Virus record (IMG/VR): IMGVR_UViG_3300042914_002633
Location: 1-46,313 of that record
Strand: one strand, 5' to 3'
Source of the DNA: a virus
DNA: 46,313 bases
The notes under the pieces were generated by a model. The model ran no database searches. It was not told where the DNA came from and saw only the letters and a list, made by a program, of their open reading frames with translations. Numbering within the stretch: position 1 is the stretch's first letter; every line of letters begins with the position of its first letter. A program made the translations under genes and the position numbers. Shown one piece after another: positions 23,618 through 30,630 of the stretch.

Positions 23618-24823
23618 ATGAAAATTAGTTTTATCCAACCAAGCAGAAACAACCTAAAATATCTTAAATGGAGTTACGAAGCTATTCGTAAAAATTTAAG
23701 TCATAAAGAACATGAAATCTGTGTTGCAGACGACTTTAGTAATGACGGTACATTGGAGTGGTGTAAGGAAACAGCTCAAAAAGATCCACATTTCAAATTC
23801 ATCCGTAATGATGGACCAACCAGATTGGGTCACACAATTCTATATGATCGTCTTATAAACGACGTTGCTACCAATGATGTGGTAATGATCTACCATGCCG
23901 ATATGTATGCTTGTCCCAACTTCGATAAATATGTAGAGAAATATATTCAACCAGGTACAATCGTTAGTTTAACTCGTATTGAACCACCTCTACATCCTCC
24001 AGGACCAGAGAAGATCGTACAAGCCTTTGGTACAGAACCAGAAGAGTTTAATGAAGCTGCTTTGTTGAAATGGTTCAATGATACCCGTTTGACAAGAAAA
24101 GATAAAACCACAGAAGGAATCTTTGCGCCATGGGCCCTTTATAAGAAGGATTTCCAATCTATTGGAGGTCATGACGATCTATATGCACCACAAAGTAAAG
24201 AAGATAGTGATATCTTTAATCGATTCTTGTTAAGTGGATGTAAGTTTGTACAAACATGGGAAGGATGTGTATATCACATGACATGTAGAGGTAGTAGATA
24301 TAACCCAACATTAACGACTGTTGGAAAAGAAAGCAACGAATGGTTAGAGCAAAATAATCGCAGTGCTAGAAACTTTATTCGTAAATGGGGACATTTTGTT
24401 AAACACAATGATACGATGAAGCCTATTGTTCCAAGCAGATATAATGTTGGATTTGTAGTACGTAATTGTGATGAATATAAACTTGCTCTATTAGAACCAT
24501 GGTGTGATACGATTTACACAGATGTTCCATATGACAGATACATTCAAGCTGAACAAAAAAACACAAAATTCGATCTAAAGAAAAAATTGAAAAGATACGA
24601 AGATCAAAAAATAAATGATATTATTATTGAATTCGATGCGGTAAAATTAAACAACCAAAGCTTTGAGTTCTTCAACATGATACAATTAATGTTAGAAGAT
24701 AGTGGAGTCGTCGGCGAATTAGAATATGATATTTTTAAAGTAAAAATAAATAATCTAAATAATTATAGCAAAAATCTAATCAATCTCAACGAGGATTGGT
24801 ACAACAATAAATTGACAAAATGA
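23618..24823 (+). CDS. GT2 glycosyltransferase with C-terminal extension
   Basis: A 401-residue protein from the ATG at 23618; an earlier in-frame start at 23561 would overlap the preceding gene. The GT2 domain has KISFIQPSRNNLKYLKWSYE, ICVADDFSNDGTLEW near 32-46, TRLGHTILYDRLINDV near 68-83 and the metal site IYHADMYACPNF near 90-101. EDSDIFNRFLLSGCK near 200-214 is the catalytic (E/D)D region. A segment of about 170 residues follows with no family I know. It ends in ATGA overlap with a membrane protein, which might anchor the machinery. Confidence 0.83.
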   Translation: MKISFIQPSRNNLKYLKWSYEAIRKNLSHKEHEICVADDFSNDGTLEWCKETAQKDPHFKFIRNDGPTRLGHTILYDRLINDVATNDVVMIYHADMYACPNFDKYVEKYIQPGTIVSLTRIEPPLHPPGPEKIVQAFGTEPEEFNEAALLKWFNDTRLTRKDKTTEGIFAPWALYKKDFQSIGGHDDLYAPQSKEDSDIFNRFLLSGCKFVQTWEGCVYHMTCRGSRYNPTLTTVGKESNEWLEQNNRSARNFIRKWGHFVKHNDTMKPIVPSRYNVGFVVRNCDEYKLALLEPWCDTIYTDVPYDRYIQAEQKNTKFDLKKKLKRYEDQKINDIIIEFDAVKLNNQSFEFFNMIQLMLEDSGVVGELEYDIFKVKINNLNNYSKNLINLNEDWYNNKLTK

Positions 24824-25197
24824 ACTTGACCGATTTTAACATACCTCTTATTTTTTATACCACATTTATAATGGTAGTTTGGTTTGAAAGTGATATAGTT
24901 CAAACCATCTCAAAACTAATCAATATACGTAGTTTATTAAAAATACCAGAGTTTGAGAAGTACAAATTAGAAGTAGATATCATGTCTACTTATCCTAACT
25001 TTTTATATGAAAATTATCCAGGTTATTTAACTAAATTACTATCATGTCCAATATGTTTGTGTTTCTGGACAACTTTAATTGGGGTAAATATACTAACATT
25101 CTTAATTGGATACCAACAGTGGTTTTCTTTGTTAATGTTTCCAATTAACTATATATGTTCTCTTACTATTTATTTAGTAATAAGAAAATTGTTATGA
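24820..25197 (+). CDS. Small membrane protein with CPxC motif
   Basis: A 125-residue protein with hydrophobic segments at about 8-22 (PLIFYTTFIMVVWF), 80-97 (FWTTLIGVNILTFLIGY) and 102-122. CPICLCFW near 73-80 resembles the CPxCxGFW motif of small phage and bacterial DUF1360-type membrane proteins. The protein is likely embedded in the host membrane with the cysteine motif at a membrane edge. It is translationally coupled to the GT2 gene before it and to the small gene after it (ATGA both sides), suggesting a role in anchoring or export, but this is not shown. Confidence 0.68.
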   Translation: MNLTDFNIPLIFYTTFIMVVWFESDIVQTISKLINIRSLLKIPEFEKYKLEVDIMSTYPNFLYENYPGYLTKLLSCPICLCFWTTLIGVNILTFLIGYQQWFSLLMFPINYICSLTIYLVIRKLL

Positions 25198-25475
25198 ATA
25201 TAGGAAGTTATCAAACACTTATAAATTTAATAGGATCCGATAATATTACTTCACTAGACAGATTAAAAGACTGTTTAACTGGTGCAAATAAAATCTGTAA
25301 CTGTCAAAAACAAAGAAAAAATCAGAAGCATGAAGAATGTAATACGTTGTATATTAACTTCGTATCATCTCATGCCTCTGATTTAATCAACTATTTTAGT
25401 ACTAAAACTACCGATAATGAAATTATCTTTTCTCACGGCAGCAATCATGTGATAAAGACAATTAAATTACGTTAA
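25194..25475 (+). CDS. Small Cys-containing hypothetical protein
   Basis: A 93-residue protein starting at the ATGA overlap (25194). CLTGANKICNCQKQRKNQKHEEC near residues 26-48 has four cysteines and a histidine in a basic stretch, which could bind zinc. No family is recognised. It is the last plus-strand gene, and its stop overlaps the last 14 bp of the convergent kinase gene. The same short region holds a weak hairpin followed by T-rich sequence that may end the cluster's transcript. Confidence 0.62.
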   Translation: MNIGSYQTLINLIGSDNITSLDRLKDCLTGANKICNCQKQRKNQKHEECNTLYINFVSSHASDLINYFSTKTTDNEIIFSHGSNHVIKTIKLR

Positions 25476-26103
25476 TCGCTTTTAGTGATTCTATTACTTT
25501 TTCTCTGATATACGGACTGTCTTCCAATGAAGTGCCATTTAATTTATCACTATAATCTTCCCATTCAAAAGCATAATTAGCTTTTGCTTTTACTTTGGGG
25601 TTATTTAACAACTCATGGTCGTTTGGAGCAGCATCATATATCTTAACAATTTTATCTTTGCTAAATCTTTTAGCCTGTGGTACTGTTCCACGTTTAAACT
25701 TGGTAATATGAACCAATTTACCATTCATTTTATTACGTAACCAAGTACATTCGTCTTCTGGATAAACGTCGTATCGAATATCAGTTATAAACACAACATC
25801 GGCTTTACTTTTAATTATACGTTGTGCAACTTTATTAGTCCAATATGTACCTTCACTAGTTTTACGCATTACATCGCCATAAGCTACTAATAATGGTCTA
25901 ATAATATTCTTCTCCTCCGTTTTTTCTGTAAAAACATCTATACCCGTCTTATCTTTAATAAGACTTTTTAAATCATTTTTAAGTTCATAAGCAAGAGCAA
26001 ACTTTTCAGATTTAAGTTTATGTTCTTTTAGAACTGTTTGAGCAACCGTTGTAAATAAATCTTTACCACTACGAGCGTATCCTGATATTCCAATTATAGT
26101 CAT
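25462..26103 (-). CDS. 1: Deoxynucleoside monophosphate kinase (gp1-like)
   Basis: A 213-residue P-loop kinase. The start MTIIGISGYARSGKDLF carries Walker A in the GxxRSGKD form (residues 7-14) seen in T4 gp1-type dNMP kinases. VVFITDIRYDVYPEDECTWL near 92-111 holds the nucleoside-binding DxR and acidic pair. It phosphorylates dNMPs (in T4 also hydroxymethyl-dCMP) to feed replication. The upstream gp62 gene stops one base before its ATG (TAATATG). Length is near T4 gp1 (241). It converges with and overlaps the plus-strand cluster by 14 bp. Confidence 0.8.
   Translation of the reverse strand: MTIIGISGYARSGKDLFTTVAQTVLKEHKLKSEKFALAYELKNDLKSLIKDKTGIDVFTEKTEEKNIIRPLLVAYGDVMRKTSEGTYWTNKVAQRIIKSKADVVFITDIRYDVYPEDECTWLRNKMNGKLVHITKFKRGTVPQAKRFSKDKIVKIYDAAPNDHELLNNPKVKAKANYAFEWEDYSDKLNGTSLEDSPYIREKVIESLKAINVI
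25474..25490 (+). terminator. Weak possible terminator ending plus-strand cluster
   Basis: AATCGCT and AGTGATT pair with one G-U over a 3-nt loop, followed after four bases by TTACTTTTTCTC. It begins at the stop of the last plus-strand gene. The stem is AT-rich and inside the convergent kinase gene, so the call is tentative. Confidence 0.3.
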
Positions 26104-26104
26104 A

Positions 26105-26578
26105 TTATGAAAACATTTTTTCTATTTCTTTTTCCGTATATCCAAAACATTCAATCAGACTTATTAGGTCTTTAGTCCCACGTTCATCTGCCATAAAAAC
26201 ATTATAATAATCAATTGCGTCTTTTTGGCCGACTTTAAATTTATCACAAATACATGTTAAAATTGTTTCATTAATATTACCAGTCGATTTTTTAATATAT
26301 TTAGAAAATCTCCTTCCTTTTGGAACAATTTCAATCAACACTTTGTAGAACTGATCATTGGGTATATTTTGAAAGTATTTGGATAAAAATGCCATTTCTT
26401 CAATTATATCAGAATCCATACTCAATACACGTAACAACATATATTTGTTAAATGTAGTCTTTTCCGAATCAGTAAGAGAACGATAATAATCGCCACTCTT
26501 CACTTCCCGAATATGATTGACATGATCAAACAATCCACGGGACTTATTCTTTTCTTCTGTTGTTTTCTTTTGCTTCAT
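26105..26578 (-). CDS. 62: Clamp-loader small subunit (gp62-like)
   Basis: A 157-residue all-helical protein. The segment VPKGRRFSKYIKK near 85-97 followed by CDKFKVGQKDAIDYYNVF near 111-128 matches, from memory, T4 gp62's VPRGKRYGKWAK and LLAKRYQVNTNDAINY blocks in order and spacing. gp62 bridges the gp44 tetramer on the clamp. Length is close to T4 gp62 (187). In T4 it is encoded beside gene 44; here it lies about 23 kb away, in a different operon, with the dNMP kinase. It overlaps the upstream membrane-protein gene by 35 nt. Confidence 0.76.
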   Translation of the reverse strand: MKQKKTTEEKNKSRGLFDHVNHIREVKSGDYYRSLTDSEKTTFNKYMLLRVLSMDSDIIEEMAFLSKYFQNIPNDQFYKVLIEIVPKGRRFSKYIKKSTGNINETILTCICDKFKVGQKDAIDYYNVFMADERGTKDLISLIECFGYTEKEIEKMFS

Positions 26579-26795
26579 TACTTATCATTCTACTACGTCT
26601 TTGTAAAGCTTCAATTTCTTTTAATAGTCTAGCTCGGTCATTATTCAATAATTCAAATGCTTCATAAGTAGCAATTTGAAAATCGTCAAATTTTTTGATT
26701 ATTTTATAAGACACGAACAAACTTATAAAAGAAAAAGTGGCTGCTAGCAATCCTAGCAGCCACAACATTGTATGATTATGTGATAACGAATCCAT
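26544..26795 (-). CDS. Small membrane protein with coiled-coil tail
   Basis: An 83-residue protein: a single hydrophobic helix at about 10-34 (MLWLLGLLAATFSFISLF and on), then a charged helical tail (about 35-83) with heptad-like spacing (FELLNNDRARLLKEIEALQ). It would insert with the tail in the cytoplasm or periplasm. A perfect 11-bp hairpin with a T-run is embedded in its codons 11-20, which is unusual for a coding sequence. The stop overlaps the gp62 start by 35 nt. Function unknown; holin, spanin or replisome anchor roles cannot be separated. Confidence 0.68.
   Translation of the reverse strand: MDSLSHNHTMLWLLGLLAATFSFISLFVSYKIIKKFDDFQIATYEAFELLNNDRARLLKEIEALQRRSRMISNEAKENNRRKE
26737..26763 (-). 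terminator. Intrinsic terminator-like hairpin inside a coding sequence
   Basis: On the minus strand GTGGCTGCTAG pairs exactly with CTAGCAGCCAC over a 5-nt loop and is followed by TTTTTCTTTT. It has the form of a strong intrinsic terminator for the transcript of the upstream 69-residue gene, yet lies in codons 11-20 of the membrane protein gene. It may work as an attenuator lowering gp62/kinase expression. Confidence 0.65.
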
Positions 26796-26835
26796 ATAAA
26801 TATATATTTTTTATATGGACTCTATCATCAAAAAA

Positions 26836-27045
26836 TCAAGCTTTGGAATTAAATCCAGCATTCAAGACATCACGTAGAGCCTTGATTTGACGACCATCAA
26901 GATCAACTCGGGTCTTACCACTACGAAGTGTCAAACGTGAAGCCTTCTTGGCCTTCGCTAGCGGAGTAGAGAGGTAAATCTCAACACCAGTGGTGTTATG
27001 TCCTACGAAGTTAGTCTTGTTACGAGCATTTGTACGTGTATACAT
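26836..27045 (-). CDS. Small basic hypothetical protein
   Basis: A 69-residue very basic protein (many Lys and Arg), with SRLTLRSGKTRVDLDGRQIKALRDVL across residues 37-62. A beta-strand pair followed by a helix is plausible and would suit nucleic-acid binding. It has its own strong promoter and a purine-rich leader (AAAAGAAAG upstream of ATG), so it is probably abundant. No family is recognised. GC content is visibly higher than in neighbouring genes (for example the segment near 26880-26980), which may reflect high expression codon choice. Confidence 0.72.
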   Translation of the reverse strand: MYTRTNARNKTNFVGHNTTGVEIYLSTPLAKAKKASRLTLRSGKTRVDLDGRQIKALRDVLNAGFNSKA

Positions 27046-27084
27046 ATTATATATTACTTTCTTTTTTTGTTTGTTTTTTGTTTC

Positions 27085-27102
27085 GTTAGTTTCATCACTA
27101 AC
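27085..27102 (-). repeat. Hairpin in leader of small basic gene
   Basis: GTTAGT and ACTAAC flank a 6-nt loop just downstream of the predicted transcription start near 27104. At the 5' end of an mRNA this can stabilise it against decay, as in T4-like leaders. Confidence 0.4.
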
Positions 27103-27110
27103 TTAAATTT

Positions 27111-27139
27111 ATCTTACCATCTAATCACTAATCCGTCAA
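27111..27139 (-). promoter_or_regulatory. Sigma70-like promoter of the small basic gene / gp62 operon
   Basis: The -35 box TTGACG is at 27139-27134 and the -10 box TAAGAT at 27116-27111, with a 17-bp spacer. The leader is about 58 nt and rich in A. The promoter lies just after the UvsE stop. Confidence 0.7.
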
Positions 27140-27150
27140 CAACTTTTTGA

Positions 27151-28065
27151 TCAAATTTTGAATTCTTTTTCAAACCGTTCAAGAGCATAGTCCTTAGCTT
27201 TGAATTCAAATTCGTAATCTACACCATCCATATCAACATATTCTTCAGGAATACTACGAACATAATCACCGTGCGCTCGTGGATTTTTATTTGTTAGATC
27301 ATTATCACTAAAATGAAATAGAGGGCGATAACTACCCCACGTAGACATAGCTAGTTTCATAGCATCCTTAGCAGATAAATTGCCTGGGTTACAACGATGG
27401 TGTAGATTATCGTAAGTAATTGGAATACCAGTTTTAGAATAAATCAAATCATACAACTGTTGAACATTCCAGCTATTAGGTTTGTCTTCATTCTCAAGAA
27501 CAAGCCTAGATCTCACATTTGGAGAAATGCTGTTATATACATCAATAAAACGCAATGCGATATCGTCTAGATTGCCTTTATAACAGTTCATATGAATATT
27601 GATAGGAGATTCATATGTTTGAGGCAAACCCATAGCATCCATCATTTTTCCATGGGCTTCCAATTCAATGATAGATTTTTTGACAACCGATTGATTTGCA
27701 CTAGCCGGCACAACAAATTGATCTGGATGTGTACTACACCGAATATTGTTTTTCTTGATGACAGATGTACACAAATCAAACTCTTGTTTAATTTTTGAAT
27801 AATTGTATGTAGTTTCGATTGAAAGATTTGCTTCTGGAAGAGTTTCCAAAGGCATCATACCACTACTAACACGATAGTTCCATTTGTGTAAAGCACAGTA
27901 CTCCAATGTCTTACGTGTTACATATGCATTGTTTAGTGTACGATCCGCTACAGTTTTTTCCGCAGTTTTACGTTCCAACGCAAGAAAACGAGTTTTCGTC
28001 ATTGTTGACGCTCGGATTTTTTGCTCTTGGAGTTTGAGTGAAATGCAACAGAGAGATTTTGTCAT
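27151..28065 (-). CDS. uvsE: UV damage endonuclease (UvsE/UvdE)
   Basis: A 304-residue TIM-barrel repair enzyme. I take the ATG at 28065 because the conserved first strand KSLCCISLKL begins there. Metal-ligand regions are visible: HPDQFVVPAS near 114-123, NIHMNCYKG near 159-167, RLVLENEDK near 188-196 (catalytic Glu), ITYDNLHHRCNPG near 216-228 and HFSD near 252-255. It nicks DNA 5' to UV photoproducts. The T4-type answer to UV is DenV, so this is a different repair route. The promoter -10 box is only 6 nt before this ATG, predicting a leaderless mRNA; a start farther downstream would lose strand 1. Confidence 0.92.
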   Translation of the reverse strand: MTKSLCCISLKLQEQKIRASTMTKTRFLALERKTAEKTVADRTLNNAYVTRKTLEYCALHKWNYRVSSGMMPLETLPEANLSIETTYNYSKIKQEFDLCTSVIKKNNIRCSTHPDQFVVPASANQSVVKKSIIELEAHGKMMDAMGLPQTYESPINIHMNCYKGNLDDIALRFIDVYNSISPNVRSRLVLENEDKPNSWNVQQLYDLIYSKTGIPITYDNLHHRCNPGNLSAKDAMKLAMSTWGSYRPLFHFSDNDLTNKNPRAHGDYVRSIPEEYVDMDGVDYEFEFKAKDYALERFEKEFKI

Positions 28066-28071
28066 TCTCTG

Positions 28072-28100
28072 TTTATACCACACTTTTTATAGAATGTCAA
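28072..28100 (-). promoter_or_regulatory. Sigma70-like promoter of uvsE
   Basis: TTGACA at 28100-28095 and TATAAA at 28077-28072 with a 17-bp spacer. The TGA inside TTGACA is the stop codon of the upstream tail-fibre gene. The predicted start is base 28065, the A of the UvsE ATG. Confidence 0.72.
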
Positions 28101-29386
28101 GGTAATTTACTTTTAAGATCATCAACTTCAGATTTTAACTCTTTTATAGCTTTTACCAATATAGGAATCATTGAAAATGTATCTAAATTATAATATCCCT
28201 TTTCGTCGGTACCAACTAAGTCTGGAATATGAGATGCTACTTGCTGAGCAATAAATCCATATTTTTTATTTCTATCATGTTTACTGGCATCTTCGGTCCA
28301 ATAAAATGTTACAGGATTTAAATTAGAAACTTCATTTAAACCGTATGTTACTGGTTGTATACCAGTCTTCAATCTTTCGTCAGATGATGGATTAACATTT
28401 GTGATTTTACCACCTTTAGTATACAAAGGACCATCTGTACCAACTAATCCAAAACTATAATAATTAGCACTTGAAGATATCCATCCCCTCGCATAAGTAT
28501 TTCCACTCGCGGACACATAAAATGTAGGGGTCATGCCAGTATTAGCACTTCCGGATCCATAATTGACTAATATCGCAGTAGATCTATTTTCAACAGTTGC
28601 TTGAGGACTCCATGGACCTGCACCACTGCCACTGAACATATTTATCTGCAATTTAGCTCTTAAATACTTGTTGAATGATCCGGTTGGTTCAGATGGAGGT
28701 TGTACACCAATACCAATGGCACCATCTCTAGCTGGCGTATTACCAGCCATATATGGCCAAAAATAGAAACCATTTCTTCTTTGCACCATACCATAAATAA
28801 TGATATCATTAGCTGCCGCGCGAGATATAACGCCTGAACTGGAAATTTCGTATGATCCAATCGGCATTGTAAATGTTAAACTACCACTTCTATTAGAGTA
28901 AATAATCCATCCGTCACGATTTGGGAAAGCTTCAGAACTATTTAAATTAAACAGACTAATTGCGGCCTGATTATATTGAACGCCTCCACTAGTTAATCCG
29001 CGACTTGCGACGTTTAAATAATTAAACGGTAAAGATGATGAAATACTAAGAGATTTTACACCAGAAGTATTGTTATCGAATAATAATCCATCTGCACTTT
29101 TTAATCCAGTTCCATCAAAATAACCCAAACCATTTGTTGTATTTTGTGTAGTTTTTGCTAAAAACGAAGCGGTTGTAGATGTACCTTTGATGCTTCCGGT
29201 AAACTGTGAAGCAAATACAGCTCCTTCTTTAGTTATATAAAATATTGGATTTTTATATCGTTGAAGTTCAAAGTATTTTGTTCCAGCCGCTGATGAATCA
29301 TTTCCTATTGGAATGTCCATTTTAATGGCTGGTTTATTATCTGCTTCCAACGATCCTGTTAAAGTGTCTATATAAGTAAATCCCAT
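28097..29386 (-). CDS. Tail fibre/spike protein with S74 intramolecular chaperone
   Basis: A 429-residue structural protein. The first 340 residues are glycine/serine/asparagine-rich beta repeats with no known enzyme motif (for example TASFLAKTTQNTTNGLGYF). Residues about 334-425 form the Peptidase S74 / intramolecular chaperone domain: SSDERLKTGIQPVTYGLNE with the catalytic Ser-Asp, then FIAQQV near 377-382 and a C-terminal trimerising helix (LVKAIKELKSEVDDLKSKL). The domain folds the trimer and cuts itself off. A receptor-binding role is likely. A TATAAATA late promoter lies 30 bp upstream, and an inverted repeat covers the start codon. Confidence 0.88.
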   Translation of the reverse strand: MGFTYIDTLTGSLEADNKPAIKMDIPIGNDSSAAGTKYFELQRYKNPIFYITKEGAVFASQFTGSIKGTSTTASFLAKTTQNTTNGLGYFDGTGLKSADGLLFDNNTSGVKSLSISSSLPFNYLNVASRGLTSGGVQYNQAAISLFNLNSSEAFPNRDGWIIYSNRSGSLTFTMPIGSYEISSSGVISRAAANDIIIYGMVQRRNGFYFWPYMAGNTPARDGAIGIGVQPPSEPTGSFNKYLRAKLQINMFSGSGAGPWSPQATVENRSTAILVNYGSGSANTGMTPTFYVSASGNTYARGWISSSANYYSFGLVGTDGPLYTKGGKITNVNPSSDERLKTGIQPVTYGLNEVSNLNPVTFYWTEDASKHDRNKKYGFIAQQVASHIPDLVGTDEKGYYNLDTFSMIPILVKAIKELKSEVDDLKSKLP

Positions 29387-29412
29387 AGTTAACTATATAT
29401 ATTAACCATGGG
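29382..29412 (-). promoter_or_regulatory. Inverted repeat over the tail-fibre start codon
   Basis: CCCATAGTTAA at 29382-29392 and TTAACCATGGG at 29402-29412 pair with one mismatch over a 9-nt AT loop. The downstream arm includes the tail-fibre ATG (29386-29384), so the hairpin may hide the start codon and lower translation, or be a protein site. Confidence 0.5.
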
Positions 29413-29415
29413 TAT

Positions 29416-29423
29416 TATTTATA
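29416..29423 (-). promoter_or_regulatory. T4-type late promoter (TATAAATA)
   Basis: TATAAATA on the minus strand, 30 bp upstream of the tail-fibre start. This is the octamer recognised in T4 by gp55/gp33 with the gp45 clamp. It sits before the only clearly structural gene in the window, as expected. The gp55/gp33 homologues are not in this window. Confidence 0.6.
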
Positions 29424-29427
29424 TCAA

Positions 29428-30612
29428 TTATCTACCAACTTCTTTAAAATATACACTTTTAGCCTCTTCATATGACATCCCAATCATATTGTTGTAGAAA
29501 TGTATATTGGTCTTTAAATTTGATTCACTCTTTAGCTTTTTATACCGTTCTACAGCCTTGGGTACCCACCACTCACAAACAGCTTGAGTATCACGTTTAA
29601 ACAAGTCTTTCATGACCAATTTATCATCATCAATCTTGTTTTGTAGATAATCTTTGGTGTTTTCATAAAAACAACTGTAATATACCCCACGTTCATATCC
29701 ATGTTGATAATGACTCTGTTTAATATTACACTTACTAAAAATCATTCCTATTACCCTGCTCTTTGCTCCGGTAACAGGTCCAGACACACCTTCACGTTGG
29801 GTCATAGCTTTATCATATTTCTCCGCACAATTATCTTTTACCCATTCATGCCATACTTTGTAGATATTTTCATCTGGTTTAATAGAAATCTTACCAGCAC
29901 TACTACCACACTTGTGCCACCATTTCAAACTATTATACATACTATAACTGCCATACAAACTGGTTGTAGTCATACCTACCAATGTTTGATTATATAACTG
30001 TTTCCACAATTCTCGTACAGTACTAGTAGTAATCATAGCGGCTACTAGTTTACCACCTAGAAAGTTGTAACCAATAGGTTGAGTACTCATAATACAACTA
30101 CCAATAGCACTATGAGCTAGTTTTTTATCTTTAATCTTATTGTCAGATGTCCACCCTAGATACGTATCACGATCACTAATAGCAATTACATCGCTGGACA
30201 CACTAATTGCACCAATATAACGTGGGTTATCTTTATTGCCATCTGTTACAAGAAATTTTAGAAATCTACCCGGAGTTTGATCAAATGACATTGTATGACC
30301 AAATATACGAATTAAAGTCCAGTCTTCATTGTCACGTTTAGAATTAACATGAACCAACGTTGGATTGCAATTTTCTATTTCATTAATTGTCAGTTGTTCA
30401 TCATTAAAATCAGTAGGAGTCCAAATCTTGGCTTTTACTTCATTTAACTTGCCGGATGATCCGTTGAATGACTGAACTTCTTGCCATTTCTTATAAAACG
30501 TCTGTTCTTCCACAGACATAGATTTTAGAAAATTAAGATTATCAATTAATTTCTTTTTGTTTGTTTCAAAGTCAAAAGCCTCAATTCCAAAATATTCTTG
30601 TAATGCGTCCAT
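29428..30612 (-). CDS. DruA-like (DUF4338-type) protein, putative
   Basis: A 394-residue soluble protein. The centre reads RYIGAISVSSD near 140-150, DRDTYLGWTSDNKIKDKKLA near 156-175, then GGKLVAAMIT near 196-205 and a TTTSLYGSYSMYNSLKWW motif near 225-242. From memory, RDxxhGW followed by a basic stretch, then a LhGGKLhA strand and a SLYGxSxxYxxL block, matches the DUF4338 family that includes DruA of the Druantia anti-phage system. In a phage it could be a defence-like, nucleic-acid-acting protein or an anti-defence decoy. The N-terminal 120 residues match nothing I know. Family call is from memory and needs a profile search. Confidence 0.5.
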   Translation of the reverse strand: MDALQEYFGIEAFDFETNKKKLIDNLNFLKSMSVEEQTFYKKWQEVQSFNGSSGKLNEVKAKIWTPTDFNDEQLTINEIENCNPTLVHVNSKRDNEDWTLIRIFGHTMSFDQTPGRFLKFLVTDGNKDNPRYIGAISVSSDVIAISDRDTYLGWTSDNKIKDKKLAHSAIGSCIMSTQPIGYNFLGGKLVAAMITTSTVRELWKQLYNQTLVGMTTTSLYGSYSMYNSLKWWHKCGSSAGKISIKPDENIYKVWHEWVKDNCAEKYDKAMTQREGVSGPVTGAKSRVIGMIFSKCNIKQSHYQHGYERGVYYSCFYENTKDYLQNKIDDDKLVMKDLFKRDTQAVCEWWVPKAVERYKKLKSESNLKTNIHFYNNMIGMSYEEAKSVYFKEVGR

Positions 30613-30630
30613 ATTTATAATTAGTATACC

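Noticed and set aside
24812-24840. TTGACA on the plus strand at the end of the GT2 gene
   Set aside because: No -10 box at the right distance and the next gene overlaps by ATGA.
26794-26801. TATAAATA on the plus strand
   Set aside because: No plus-strand gene follows; A/T-rich chance match.
30612-30619. A TATAAATA octamer on the minus strand before the DruA-like gene
   Set aside because: It touches the ATG, so transcription would begin inside the gene; not usable as a late promoter for this start.
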